This document shows positions 7,434 through 16,866 of a stretch of 64,000 bases of DNA, piece after piece (the stretch's first letter is position 1; each line of letters starts with the position of its first letter). Source of the DNA: JALHVH01 sp964585685 (GTDB lineage: Bacteria; Acidobacteriota; Aminicenantia; Aminicenantales; Saccharicenantaceae); contig CAZPEP010000055.1 of assembly GCA_964585685.1 (NCBI GenBank), positions 1 to 64,000 of the forward strand. The letters are read 5' to 3'. The notes under the pieces are model-generated. The model was not told where the DNA came from and did not search any database. It saw only the letters and a program-made list of their open reading frames with translations. Position numbers and translations under genes: made by a program.

Positions 7434-9959
7434 ATGTTCATCAAAACCCTTCGCACGATATCCCGGCTGGCGGCCTGTCTCGGATTGGCCGCAGCCCTCC
7501 CGCTCCTTTCGGCCCAGGAGACGCTGGTCATCCGGGCCAAAAGGATTTATACGGCCGGGAACGGGACGATCGAGAACGGGACGATCCTTATCGAAAACGG
7601 GAAGATCGTGAAGGTGGGGCGCGACGTGCCCGTCCCCGCGGGCGCCCGGGTGATCGAGGCCGAAGTCGTCATCCCGGGGATGATCGACATCCACGGCCAT
7701 CTGGGCGTCTACCCCGTCCCCGTCGTCGAAGAGAACCTGGACGGCAACGAAGCGACGAACCCGGTCACATCCCAGGTCCGAGCCCTCGATTCCTTCGATT
7801 TCGACGATCCGGCCATCCCGGCGGCCCTGGCGGGTGGCGTGACCACCGTCGTCTCGCGCCCGGGCAGCCTGAACGTCATTTGCGGGACGAGCGTCGCCGT
7901 CAAGATGAAGAAGGCCTCTCCGGCGGAGATGGTCCTTAAGGAGGACTGCGATCTCAAAATGGCCTATGAGGGCAACCCCTCGGGTTATTACGCCAATCTG
8001 AAGCAGATGCCCTCCACGGTCATGGCCATCTACTCCGTCGCCCGCAAGGCTTTCATCGAAGCCCAGGAGTATCAAAAGAGCTGGGAATCCTACGAAAGCG
8101 ACAAGAAGGCCGGCAAGGACGTCCTCCCGCCCAGGAGAGACCTCGGCAAGGAGACTCTCGTCCGCGTCCTGAAGCGTGAGATCCCGGTTCATATCCACGT
8201 CTACACGCCTTCGCATATCATGAGCGCCATCCGCTTGGCCGACGAGTTCGGGTTCCGGCTCAGCCTGGGCCACTCCGACAAGGCCTACCTCCTCGTCGAC
8301 GAGCTCGCCAAGAGGAAGGACGTCTATGTCAACATCGGGCCGGCCGTGTTCCACACCTACCCCCAGAACGCCCTCGTCTTCGCCAACGTCCCGGCGATCC
8401 TGGCCGCGGCCGGCATCAAGGTCTCCCTCCAGACCGACGCCGGACCCGAACAGCAGAACCTGCGGCAGTTCGCCTCGTTGTGCGTCCGGTACGGCATGAC
8501 CGAGGAGGACGCTCTCCGGGCCATCACGATGTGGGCGGCCGAGGCCGTCGACCTGGCCGACAGGATCGGGAGCATCGAGCCCGGGAAGGACGCGGACCTT
8601 GTCCTCCTCGACGGCGCGCCCTTTGAATTCCTGACGTCCGTGCGCGTCGTGCTCATCGACGGTAAGGTCGAATACCAGAATCCCCTGGCGTCGAGCGCCG
8701 TCAGGGTGTCCCCATTCGCGGCCTCCGGCCCGCTGGACATCCTCGCGGCGGCGAAGGGCGCCGCCCGGTTCGCCCTGAAGGGCGGGACCGTCTATACGAT
8801 GGCCGGCGCCCCGATCGAGGGCGGCGTCGTCCTGGTCAAGGATGGAAAGATCGAAAAGGTCGGTCAGGATATCGCCATCCCCGACGGTTATCCGGTTATC
8901 GACGCCCGGAATTTCGTCATCATGCCCGGGCTCGTCCAGGCCCGGACGCACATCGGCCTCGGCTCGAACTGGCGGATGCATTCGACGATCGACGAGAACT
9001 CCCGGCCCGTGACCCCCGAGATCGAGGCCAAGCACGGCGTCGAGCCCCAGGACACGCATTTCTACCTGGCCCACCAGCTCGGCATCACGTCGGCGCTGGT
9101 CACGCCGGGAGACATGAACGTCATCGGCGGGCAGGGCCTCGCGCTCAAGACGCGGGGGGACGTCGTGGACCGGATGATCATCAAGGACCATGCCGTCATG
9201 GTCTTCGGCCTGGGGGCCCAGGCTCGGAGGAAAGGGCAGATGCCCTCGACGCGGATGGGCATCGCGGCTCTCATCCGGGAGACGCTGACCAAGGCCCGAG
9301 AGTACCGTGATTCGCTGACCGCCTACGACAAGAAGAAAACGGGCCCGGCCCCGCAGAGAGACTTGTCCCTCGAAGCCCTCGTTCCCGTCGTCAACGGGGA
9401 GATGTCGGTCATCGTCCACGCCGAGAGGAAGGACGACATCCTGACCGCGCTCCGGCTGGCCGACGAATTCAAGCTGAAGATCATCTTGGACGGGGCGACA
9501 GACGCTTACAAGGTCGTCGACGAGATCAAGAAATGGAACGTCCCGGTCATCCTCGAGAACATCATGCGCGGCGTCGGCAACGTCGAGGATGCCGGTTTCA
9601 GCAATTCTAACCCGACCGTCCTCGCCCAGGCCGGCATTCCCATCGCATTCCGCTCCAAAGAAGGTCTTTGGCAGTGGCCCGCCGCCGGCCTGACGGGGGG
9701 CGATCCCCTGGAGATCGCAGCGTTCGCCTGCCGATACGGGATGCCCGAGGACGCGGCCCTCCGGGCCGTGACTATAGACGCCGCCCGGATCGCCGGGATC
9801 GCCGACAGGGTCGGCAGCCTGGAGCCCGGGAAGGACGCCGATATCCTTATCCTGAAGGGCCATCCCCTCAAGACCATGTCCATCCCCGAGGCCGTCTTCA
9901 TGGACGGCAAGCTGGTCTACCAGGCCAAGCCCGGAGAGCACACCTCCCGGGTGTACTAA
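7434..9959 (+). CDS. Secreted tandem amidohydrolase (two amidohydrolase modules, second lacking metal ligands)
   Basis: The 841-residue protein begins at an ATG preceded by AAGGAGG and has a signal peptide (residues 1-27). It holds two homologous amidohydrolase modules of about 400 residues each. Module 1 keeps the expected features: PGMIDIHGHLG with H87 and H89, HIHVY, LSLGHSDKAY and LQTDAGPEQ. Module 2 aligns clearly (MPGLVQARTHIG, LADEFKLKII, RVGSLEPGKDAD), but the first His of HxH is R504, LGHSD is LDGATD and the TDAG loop is RSKEG. Module 2 therefore looks structural or regulatory. The enzyme probably hydrolyses a cyclic amide, dipeptide or related substrate in the periplasm; the exact substrate is unknown. 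Confidence 0.88.
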   Translation: MFIKTLRTISRLAACLGLAAALPLLSAQETLVIRAKRIYTAGNGTIENGTILIENGKIVKVGRDVPVPAGARVIEAEVVIPGMIDIHGHLGVYPVPVVEENLDGNEATNPVTSQVRALDSFDFDDPAIPAALAGGVTTVVSRPGSLNVICGTSVAVKMKKASPAEMVLKEDCDLKMAYEGNPSGYYANLKQMPSTVMAIYSVARKAFIEAQEYQKSWESYESDKKAGKDVLPPRRDLGKETLVRVLKREIPVHIHVYTPSHIMSAIRLADEFGFRLSLGHSDKAYLLVDELAKRKDVYVNIGPAVFHTYPQNALVFANVPAILAAAGIKVSLQTDAGPEQQNLRQFASLCVRYGMTEEDALRAITMWAAEAVDLADRIGSIEPGKDADLVLLDGAPFEFLTSVRVVLIDGKVEYQNPLASSAVRVSPFAASGPLDILAAAKGAARFALKGGTVYTMAGAPIEGGVVLVKDGKIEKVGQDIAIPDGYPVIDARNFVIMPGLVQARTHIGLGSNWRMHSTIDENSRPVTPEIEAKHGVEPQDTHFYLAHQLGITSALVTPGDMNVIGGQGLALKTRGDVVDRMIIKDHAVMVFGLGAQARRKGQMPSTRMGIAALIRETLTKAREYRDSLTAYDKKKTGPAPQRDLSLEALVPVVNGEMSVIVHAERKDDILTALRLADEFKLKIILDGATDAYKVVDEIKKWNVPVILENIMRGVGNVEDAGFSNSNPTVLAQAGIPIAFRSKEGLWQWPAAGLTGGDPLEIAAFACRYGMPEDAALRAVTIDAARIAGIADRVGSLEPGKDADILILKGHPLKTMSIPEAVFMDGKLVYQAKPGEHTSRVY

Positions 9960-9997
9960 AGGGAAGGAGCGCCTCGCGCCCGGGCGCGGATATCTGT

Positions 9998-10003
9998 TAC
10001 AAT
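9998..10003 (+). promoter_or_regulatory. -10 box immediately before hrpA (possible leaderless start)
   Basis: TACAAT ends 6 nt before the hrpA ATG, where transcription would begin at or next to the A of the start codon. No Shine-Dalgarno sequence precedes the ATG. The same spacing recurs at five other genes in the window. Confidence 0.5.
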
Positions 10004-10009
10004 CCGGGC

Positions 10010-13000
10010 ATGGACAAAGAGCGGGTCGCCGGGCAGGACATCGGGACCGCGGTCCGGAGGGTGCGGGGTCTCCTCCAACAATCCATGCTTCGGGACCGGG
10101 CCTATGTCGGCCGGAAGCTCCAGGCGCTCGTCGACAAGAGTCCCCGGGCCCGCGACCCGAAGACCGCCCTCGAAGCTTTGGACGGACTCGAAGAGCGGCT
10201 TGAGGCTTCCATCCGCGAAAAAGAGGGCCGGATCGCACGCTGTCCCGCCCTGCGCTATCCGCGCGAGTTACCCATCGTCGCCCGGCGGCAAGACATCGTC
10301 CGGGCCATCCGGGACCATCAGGTCGTCATTATCTCGGGCGAGACCGGCTGCGGCAAGAGCACCCAGATCCCGAAGATGTGCCTCGAAGCGGGGCGCGGCG
10401 CGGTCGGCAAAATCGGCTGTACCCAGCCCCGCCGCATCGCCGCCATCACCATCGCCCACCGCATCGCCCAAGAGCTCGGCGAACCCCTGGGCCGGTCGAT
10501 CGGCTACAAGATCCGGTTCCAGGACCGGACTGCGCATGACGCCTATATCAAGATCATGACCGACGGCATGCTCCTGGCCGAGACGCAGGCCGACCCCCGC
10601 CTCTACGAATACGATACGATCATCGTCGACGAGGCCCACGAGCGAAGCCTCAACATCGATTTCCTGCTCGGGATCGCCAGGACGCTCCTCGACGCCCGTC
10701 CCGACCTCAAGCTTGTCATCACGTCGGCGACGCTCGACACGGAAAAGTTCAGCAAGGCGTTTGGCCGGGCGCCCGTCATCCACATCGGGGGACGGATGTT
10801 CCCGGTCGAGGTCGAATACGAGCCCGACGATGCCGCGGCCCGCCGGGCCGAGGACACCGATTACGTCGAGCGGGCCGTCAAGGCTGTGGATAGGCTCAAG
10901 GCCCGCCACGGCTCGGGAGACATCCTCGTTTTCATGCCGACCGAACAGGACATCCTCGAGACCTGCGAAAAGCTCGGCGGCAAGCATTACGTCGGGACGA
11001 CGATTCTCCCTCTCTACGCCCGCCTTCCCGCCGCCCAGCAGGGCCGCGTCTATTCCGTCCATGGGGCCAAGATTGTCGTGGCCACAAACGTCGCCGAGAC
11101 CTCGTTGACCATCCCGGGCATCCGCTTCGTCATCGATACCGGCCTCGCCCGCATCTCCCAGTACCAGCCGGGAACGCGCATCAACAGCCTACCGGTGAGC
11201 GACATCTCCCGGGCAAGCGCCGACCAGAGGAAAGGCCGCTGCGGCCGCGTTCAAGAAGGGACTTGCATCAGGCTGTACACGAAAGAGGATTATGAATCCC
11301 GGCCGGAGTTCACGCCTCCGGAGATCCTGCGCTCGAACCTGGCCGAGGTCATCCTGCGGATGATCGATCTCAAGCTCGGCTACCCCTTGGACTTTCCGTT
11401 CGTGGACATGCCCCACCCCCGGGCGGTCAAGGACGGTTTCGACACGCTTTTCGAACTGGGCGCCATCTCGGGCAAGGGGCGCGATTTCGTCCTGACCCCG
11501 CTCGGCCGGCGCATGGCGCCGATGCCCCTCGACCCCCGGATCTCCCGCATGCTCCTCAAGGCCGCGGAGGAGGGCTGTCTGCGCGAAGTCGCGCTCATCG
11601 CCTCGGCCCTGAGTATCCGCGACCCGCGCGAGCGCCCGCCCGACCAGACGGCCGCGGCCGACGCGAAACACGGCCTTTTCAAGCACCCGGACTCGGACTT
11701 CCTGTCGCTCCTCAACGTTTGGGAGGCCTATCGGCTGGCCAACAAGGAGACCGGCTCGCAGAACAAACTCAAAAAATTCTGCGCGGAGAACTTCCTGTCC
11801 TACCCGAGGATGCGGGAGTGGGGTTTTGTCCACGACCAGGTCCTCGCCATCCTCGAAGAACAGAAGGTCCCGCCGGGACGCCGGGACAAGCTCGAGATGT
11901 CCGAGGGGCTCTACGCGGTCGTCCACCGTTCCATCTTGAGCGGATTCCTGTCCAACATCGCCGTGCGCAAGGAAAAGAGCCTGTACACGGCAGCGAGAGG
12001 CCGGGAGGTCCTGGCCTTTCCGGGCTCGACCGTCTTCGGAAAGGCGCGGCCCTGGATCGTCGCCGCCGATATGGTCCAAACCTCCCGCCTCTACGCGCGC
12101 ACGGCGGCCAAGATCGATCCCGATTGGCTTGAGGAGCTGGGCGGAAGCCTCTGCCGCTATTCTTATTCCGACCCGCACTGGGACAAGGAGCGGGGCGAGG
12201 TCACGGCCAAAGAAAAAGTCACGCTCTTCGGGCTCGAGGTCGTCTCCGGGAGGCCCGTTTCATATGCCCGGATAGCGCCGGACGAGGCCTACGAGATCTT
12301 CATTCGGTCGGCGCTCGTCGAGGGCGACGTCGAGGACCCGCCGCCCTTCCTCAAACATAACCTCGCGATTGCGGCAAGGGTCGCAGAACTGGAAGAAAAG
12401 CTCCGGCGGCGGGACATCTGCGTCGCGGAGGACGACATCGCTCGTTTCTATTCGTCCCGACTGCCCGGAATCCACGATCTCAGGGCGCTCGAGAGGGAGA
12501 TCCGGAAGCGAGGCGGGGACGCTTTCCTGAGAATGACCGAAAAGGATTTGATGCGCGTCAACCCGGACGAAGAGAAGATCGCAGCCTTTCCCGATGTCGT
12601 GGACGTGGACGGCCGCCCGTTCCGCGCTGTTTACAGGTTCGCGCCGGGCGAGGAATCCGACGGGGTGACCCTCAGGGTCCCCGCCTCCCTCGTTAAGAGC
12701 CTGCCGGCCGAGCCTCTCGAGTGGGGCGTGCCGGGGCAATATGCGGACAAGATCGCGGCCCTGCTCAAGGGCCTCCCGAAGAGATATCGCAAGCTCCTGA
12801 TGCCCCTCGCCGAGAAGGCCGAGATCATCGTCCTCGAAATGCAGCCGACCGACGTTTCCCTTTTCAGGACCCTGTCCAGGTTCGTCAAGCAACGTTTCCA
12901 AGTGGACGTCCCGACCGCAGAATGGGCCAGGTCCGAGCTTCCGCTCCACCTCCGGACGCGCGTGGCCGTCACCGATCACGAAGGCCGGGAGATCGCCGCC

Positions 13001-13984
13001 GCGCGGAACCTCGATATCCTCCGCAAGTCCGCCGTCGCGACCGGCGTCCCGGAGGACTCCCCTGCTTGGAAGAACGCGAAAGAACGATGGGAAAGGACGG
13101 AAATCCCGGGATGGGACTTCGGTCCCCTGCCGGAAACCGTCGCCGCCGGACCGTACACGGCCGCGTTTCCCGGGCTCGAAGCCGGCGAGAAGGGCGTGAA
13201 CCTCCGGCTCTTCCGGTCGCGGGAGGAAGCGGCCGCCGCCCATCCTGCGGGCGTCGCGGCGCTCCTCCTGCCGCGCTTCGCCAAGGACCTGGAATTCGTG
13301 AAACGATACCTGGCCCTGCCCGAGGAATGCGACGCCGCCGCGCTGTTCTTCGGCGGGAAGGCCGCGGTCATGAAGGCCATGGCCGAGGCCCTCAAGCACG
13401 AGGTCTTTCGGAAGAATGTCCGAACCAAGGAGGAATTCGATGCCCTGGCCACGGGTGCGGTCCGGGACCTTTTCGCCAAAGGATCCGAGCTCAAAGACCT
13501 CGTCGTCAGGATCCTCGAAGCCTACAAGAAAATACGTGGCGCCATACCCAAGGCTCCGACCTCGACCTCGTCGTTCAGCGGCCTGGGACGAGCCTCCGCC
13601 ACGGGCGGCACATCGGGGTCGATCAAGGCCGAACTCGACCGCCTCGTCCCGGAGAATTTCATCGAGACCCGAACGATGGATGGATTGCGTCAATTGCCCC
13701 GCCGGCTCGAAGCGCTCAGCATACGCGCCGAGCGCGCTAAATACGACCCGGAAAAGGACCGGAAGAAAGAGGAGCAGGTCGAGCCCTATGGGCTCGCTCT
13801 GGGACGTATCATCAAGCGGTTCGACAAGGACACGTCACCGGAAAAGAAGGTCGCCGTCGAGGAATTGCGAAGCATGATCGAGGAGTTCCGTGTGTCCCTC
13901 TTCGCACCCGAGGTCAAGACCGTCTTCCCCATCTCCCCTAAACGATTGGCGCTGAAAATCAAAGAGATCGAGGCCCTGGGCTAA
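10010..13984 (+). CDS. hrpA: ATP-dependent RNA helicase HrpA (DEAH box)
   Basis: The ATG at 10010 gives 1324 residues, close to the roughly 1300 of E. coli HrpA; the frame is open upstream but overlaps the amidohydrolase gene there. Motifs in order are the Walker A GETGCGKST (about 110-118), TQPRRIAA, DEAH at 207-210, SATL, a helicase C domain with TNVAETSLTIPGI and QRKGRCGR, then the HA2/OB-fold region and a long HrpA-type C-terminus (DUF3418-like). A serine/glycine-rich linker follows near residue 1185 (TSTSSFSGLGRAS). HrpA uses ATP to remodel RNA and resolve stalled ribosomes. It is a single-gene unit. Confidence 0.96.
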   Translation: MDKERVAGQDIGTAVRRVRGLLQQSMLRDRAYVGRKLQALVDKSPRARDPKTALEALDGLEERLEASIREKEGRIARCPALRYPRELPIVARRQDIVRAIRDHQVVIISGETGCGKSTQIPKMCLEAGRGAVGKIGCTQPRRIAAITIAHRIAQELGEPLGRSIGYKIRFQDRTAHDAYIKIMTDGMLLAETQADPRLYEYDTIIVDEAHERSLNIDFLLGIARTLLDARPDLKLVITSATLDTEKFSKAFGRAPVIHIGGRMFPVEVEYEPDDAAARRAEDTDYVERAVKAVDRLKARHGSGDILVFMPTEQDILETCEKLGGKHYVGTTILPLYARLPAAQQGRVYSVHGAKIVVATNVAETSLTIPGIRFVIDTGLARISQYQPGTRINSLPVSDISRASADQRKGRCGRVQEGTCIRLYTKEDYESRPEFTPPEILRSNLAEVILRMIDLKLGYPLDFPFVDMPHPRAVKDGFDTLFELGAISGKGRDFVLTPLGRRMAPMPLDPRISRMLLKAAEEGCLREVALIASALSIRDPRERPPDQTAAADAKHGLFKHPDSDFLSLLNVWEAYRLANKETGSQNKLKKFCAENFLSYPRMREWGFVHDQVLAILEEQKVPPGRRDKLEMSEGLYAVVHRSILSGFLSNIAVRKEKSLYTAARGREVLAFPGSTVFGKARPWIVAADMVQTSRLYARTAAKIDPDWLEELGGSLCRYSYSDPHWDKERGEVTAKEKVTLFGLEVVSGRPVSYARIAPDEAYEIFIRSALVEGDVEDPPPFLKHNLAIAARVAELEEKLRRRDICVAEDDIARFYSSRLPGIHDLRALEREIRKRGGDAFLRMTEKDLMRVNPDEEKIAAFPDVVDVDGRPFRAVYRFAPGEESDGVTLRVPASLVKSLPAEPLEWGVPGQYADKIAALLKGLPKRYRKLLMPLAEKAEIIVLEMQPTDVSLFRTLSRFVKQRFQVDVPTAEWARSELPLHLRTRVAVTDHEGREIAAARNLDILRKSAVATGVPEDSPAWKNAKERWERTEIPGWDFGPLPETVAAGPYTAAFPGLEAGEKGVNLRLFRSREEAAAAHPAGVAALLLPRFAKDLEFVKRYLALPEECDAAALFFGGKAAVMKAMAEALKHEVFRKNVRTKEEFDALATGAVRDLFAKGSELKDLVVRILEAYKKIRGAIPKAPTSTSSFSGLGRASATGGTSGSIKAELDRLVPENFIETRTMDGLRQLPRRLEALSIRAERAKYDPEKDRKKEEQVEPYGLALGRIIKRFDKDTSPEKKVAVEELRSMIEEFRVSLFAPEVKTVFPISPKRLALKIKEIEALG

Positions 13985-14203
13985 GGTCCGTGGGCTGGAT
14001 AACAGACCCGGATGAGACGCCCTGAATTCCGGGTATGCCCTTGCCTTCCGTGCTCCGAGAGAACCACACCTTTCGTCTGCCGGACGTAGACATGCGCCCT
14101 CACGTGTCTTGGTCGCCTCCACGTTCGCTCGGTCCGTCCCGTCCGGGCCCCCAGCCCACGGACTTCTGCTTAGCTCCAAGGGCCACGTGGGATCGCCATG
14201 CCT

Positions 14204-14237
14204 CCGGGATATCCCCTCTGTCCTTCGTGCGGCGATC
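14204..14237. repeat. Dispersed intergenic repeat A, copy 1
   Basis: This 34-bp block matches 31 of 34 positions with 21286-21319 (core TATCCCCT, then GTCCTTCGTGC and GCGATC). Both copies lie in the first 300 bp downstream of a large plus-strand gene (hrpA; the RND pump). The 261 bp between hrpA and the next gene contain no credible gene. Confidence 0.65.
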
Positions 14238-14245
14238 ATACATTT

Positions 14246-14680
14246 TCAGAAAGCACCGAGCTGGCAGTTTACGATACGAATGCCCAAGCGATCAGCGGTG
14301 TCGCCGGCGAGGATCTTGGGGACGCCGTAGAACTCGGCCAAGTCCCAGAGGTCGGAGCATGTCACTTGGCCTTCTCGCCCTGAACAGCGCTTGATGGCGG
14401 CCTCGAGACCATCGGGGACCGGCCCCATGCCCGCGCCGGACCTGTCCCGGCCCTTGCCCGCGCCGGGATAGCCGAACAGGCCGAGCTGACAGTGGCTCAG
14501 CTTGATCTTGAGGACGTCCGCCGTCCTCCCGACGTCGAGCGGGGCAACGCCGGTGTGGCCCGCGACGGCGAAGGCCTCGGCACATGAAAGCGTGCCGTCC
14601 AGAACCCGGCCCCGGATCTCCGCGACGATCCTCTCATCCGGCTTGACGCAGAGGGAGACTCGCTTATCCTTCAATGCCAT
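14246..14680 (-). CDS. Uncharacterised protein with an internal duplication ending in CQLG motifs
   Basis: The 144-residue cytoplasmic protein was not assigned to a named family. It consists of two similar halves of about 60 residues. Each has a Ser/Thr-Cys-Ala/Ser-Glu/Asp helix start (LSCAEAF, VTCSDLW), a GV turn, a DxxAD-L-I strand and a final Cys-Gln-Leu-Gly motif (SHCQLGLFG, VNCQLGAF). The pattern of helices followed by a short beta pair resembles two winged-helix units, so DNA binding is possible. The glycine-rich linker YPGAGKGRDRSGAG between the halves contains a GAGK but is not a full P-loop. It stands alone, convergent with hrpA. Confidence 0.7.
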   Translation of the reverse strand: MALKDKRVSLCVKPDERIVAEIRGRVLDGTLSCAEAFAVAGHTGVAPLDVGRTADVLKIKLSHCQLGLFGYPGAGKGRDRSGAGMGPVPDGLEAAIKRCSGREGQVTCSDLWDLAEFYGVPKILAGDTADRLGIRIVNCQLGAF

Positions 14681-14750
14681 GGCCGGGCTCCTTTCCTCGG
14701 GATGGCGCGAATATAGCGCCGGGAAATGTCCCTGTCAACCCCTCGACTTC

Positions 14751-14802
14751 CCGGTCCTGGCAAGGCCCGGGCCGGGGCTTGGACGGGATTAACCCTGAGC
14801 CT
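14751..14802. repeat. Dispersed intergenic repeat B, copy 1
   Basis: This 52-bp block matches 45 of 52 positions with 62452-62503 in the same orientation. Shared parts include CCGGTCCTGGCAAG, GCCGGGGCTT, CGGG and AACCC. It lies in the divergent intergenic region between the 144-residue protein and the thioesterase. Each copy can fold a short GC-rich hairpin. Confidence 0.6.
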
Positions 14803-14915
14803 CGCTGGCTTGGGCATCCCGGCGGCGATTTTGACATCCCCCGGGGAACGTGTTAATTTTCCGATCCGTCGATCGCCATGAGGAGACGCCAAACGACGTC
14901 GGGAGAAAAGTGTTC

Positions 14916-15323
14916 ATGAACAACGATTTCCGGGATGACCGGGTATGCTTCGTCTGCGGAGAAAACAATCCGGCGGGCTTGAGACTCCGCATCCAAACAG
15001 ACGCGGAGCGCGGCGAATCGGCCGCGGACGTGACCTTCCCGGAGTCTTTCCAAGGTTGGACGAAGGTCGTCCATGGCGGGCTCTTGGCCACGGTCCTTGA
15101 CGAGGCCCTGATCTATGCCGCCGGGGCGAAAGGCCTTAAGTGCATCACGGGCGAAATGACCGTTCGCTTCGTCAGTCCGGCCTCGACCGGCGTCCCATAT
15201 AAGCTGAGGGGACGCTTCCTCGAGGACAAGGGGAAGATCGTCCTGGCAGAAAGCGAACTCCTCGACACCCGCGGAGAAACCATCGCTCGGGCCAAGGGAA
15301 AGCTATTCAAACTGAAATCCTGA
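14916..15323 (+). CDS. PaaI-family hotdog thioesterase
   Basis: The preferred start is the ATG at 14916 (MNNDFRDDRVCFVCG), giving 135 residues; an upstream in-frame ATG at 14850 adds 22 residues that look non-native. A hotdog fold is indicated by CFVCGENNPAGLRL at the N-terminus and VVHGGLLATVLDEAL, the helix carrying the acidic catalytic residue in PaaI/YbgC-type thioesterases. Such proteins hydrolyse acyl-CoA or aryl-CoA thioesters. It is a single-gene unit with no informative neighbour, so the substrate is unknown. Confidence 0.9.
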   Translation: MNNDFRDDRVCFVCGENNPAGLRLRIQTDAERGESAADVTFPESFQGWTKVVHGGLLATVLDEALIYAAGAKGLKCITGEMTVRFVSPASTGVPYKLRGRFLEDKGKIVLAESELLDTRGETIARAKGKLFKLKS

Positions 15324-15455
15324 TCATCCTTCCCTTCTTAAACTAAGTGATGAGAAGCGTCTCGATGCGCCGCTTGATCGACATCGCCCAGGTCATCGTC
15401 TCCGTCCTGTTCCGCGGCCGACGCCCCCCCAAAGTTTTTTCCCCGTCCGGAAGTT

Positions 15456-15484
15456 TTGACAAGAAACGACGTCTTAAATAAGAT
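15456..15484 (+). promoter_or_regulatory. Promoter of the tolC-adaptor-RND operon
   Basis: TTGACA (15456-15461) and TAAGAT (15479-15484) are separated by 17 nt, about 35 nt before the TolC ATG. The same TTGACA/TAAGAT pairing occurs before the glycosyltransferase at 24065. Confidence 0.6.
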
Positions 15485-15519
15485 GGATAGTCATATCAAT
15501 AACAGAACGAGCCCCTAAG

Positions 15520-16866
15520 ATGAATAACAACAGTCTCTCGCCCAAGCGCTGCCGGCCGGCAGCAGCCGTCGTCGGAATCATCCTGGCCATGGCCCCGTCG
15601 TTCGCTCGCGCCGAGGATACCGGCCTGACCCTCGAAACAGCCGTCCGGCTGGCCCTGACCCGGAACGAACGGGCACTGGCCGCCGATGCCCGGATCAAGG
15701 CGGCCGAGGCCCGAGTTACGCGGGCGCGATCGTATTTCATGCCGACGTTGAACACCACCGGAACCTATACCCGCAGGCCGTTCGAGGTCAAGAGGACGGT
15801 CGGGGACACCGATATCGTCATCCAAAGCTATAACGCGTTCGGTGCGGTGGCCCAGGTCAATATGACCCTGTTCGACGCCCGCAGCCTTCCGGCCCTCCTC
15901 CAGGCCAATTCCGAGCGGGACGCCCAGCGTTTCGCCTCGGCCGAGAGCCTCCGCCAGCTGTCCTTCGAGGTCAGCAACGCGTTCCTGGCCAGCCTGGGCA
16001 CGGACCAAGTCCTCGAGGCGTCCCGGAACCGCTTTGAATATGCCCGGCAGGCTCTGGAGGCTGCCAAGGCCCGCTACGCCGCGGGCCTCGTCTCGGTCAA
16101 CGACGTGACCCGGGCCGAGCTCGAGTACGCCACGGCGGAGATGGGGGTCATCCAGGTCAAGGGGCAGGTCGAGACAACCTATCTCGAGCTGGGTTTCCTC
16201 CTCGACGACCCGGAAACGGCCAGGAAAAAGCTCGTCATTCCCGAGTATCTGCTCCGGGAGGCCGAGGACGGGCCGCCGGCCGTCGAGAGGATGATCGCCG
16301 AGGCCCAGGACCGCCGGCTCGACCTGGGGTCCCTGCGCTATCTCGCAAAGGCTCAGCGCGCCCTGATGATCGAGCCCACGCTTCGTTGGCTTCCCTCCTT
16401 GAGCTTCAGCGGACAATACCGGTATACGAACGAGTCGGGGCTGACCGGACGCCCGACGAACTGGAACCTGGGACTGACCCTGACCTGGGCCGTCTTTGAC
16501 GGGTTCAGCCGCAACGCCGACTACAAGGAGCGCAAGGCTCTGGCCGTGCTTGCCGACCTCGACGTCAAGACGGCCATGCGCAAGGTCGAGCTCGACGTCC
16601 GGGACACCCTGGTCTCCCTGGACAACCAGCGGGCCACACTGAAGCAGGCGGCGGTCGCCCGGGACGTCGCCCGGAAGAACGCCACGGAGACGGCCGAACT
16701 CTACAGGCAGGGTCTCGGCACCGCCCTTCAGGCTGCCGATGCCAACGTCCGATTGTTCGAGGCGGAGGTCGAGCTCGTCCGTGAACGCTACGGCCTGGGG
16801 ATCGCCTTTCTGAATTTCGAAGCCGCATTGGGACTCGATCCGTTCGGCAAGGAGCCAACGCTGTGA
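15520..16866 (+). CDS. TolC-family outer-membrane efflux protein
   Basis: The 448-residue protein has a signal peptide ending near SFARAED and the duplicated outer-membrane efflux protein pattern: two long coiled-coil regions (LRQLSFEVSNAFLASLG, and a second copy near residue 355, MRKVELDVRDTLVSLDNQR) and YxxGL turns (ARYAAGLVSVNDV, YRQGLGTALQAAD). It would form the outer-membrane channel of the tripartite pump encoded with the next two genes. Its stop overlaps the GTG start of the adaptor. Confidence 0.94.
   Translation: MNNNSLSPKRCRPAAAVVGIILAMAPSFARAEDTGLTLETAVRLALTRNERALAADARIKAAEARVTRARSYFMPTLNTTGTYTRRPFEVKRTVGDTDIVIQSYNAFGAVAQVNMTLFDARSLPALLQANSERDAQRFASAESLRQLSFEVSNAFLASLGTDQVLEASRNRFEYARQALEAAKARYAAGLVSVNDVTRAELEYATAEMGVIQVKGQVETTYLELGFLLDDPETARKKLVIPEYLLREAEDGPPAVERMIAEAQDRRLDLGSLRYLAKAQRALMIEPTLRWLPSLSFSGQYRYTNESGLTGRPTNWNLGLTLTWAVFDGFSRNADYKERKALAVLADLDVKTAMRKVELDVRDTLVSLDNQRATLKQAAVARDVARKNATETAELYRQGLGTALQAADANVRLFEAEVELVRERYGLGIAFLNFEAALGLDPFGKEPTL

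Noticed and set aside
7281..10238. 985-codon open frame antisense to the amidohydrolase gene
   Set aside because: It mirrors the codon periodicity of the real gene, has a biased Asp/Gly/Arg/Val composition, no recognisable domain and no ribosome site; such shadows are normal at this GC content.
13835..14239. 134-codon minus-strand frame after hrpA
   Set aside because: It overlaps the hrpA 3' end, has no start signal, and its AARRTEGI stretch is explained by the dispersed repeat at 14204.
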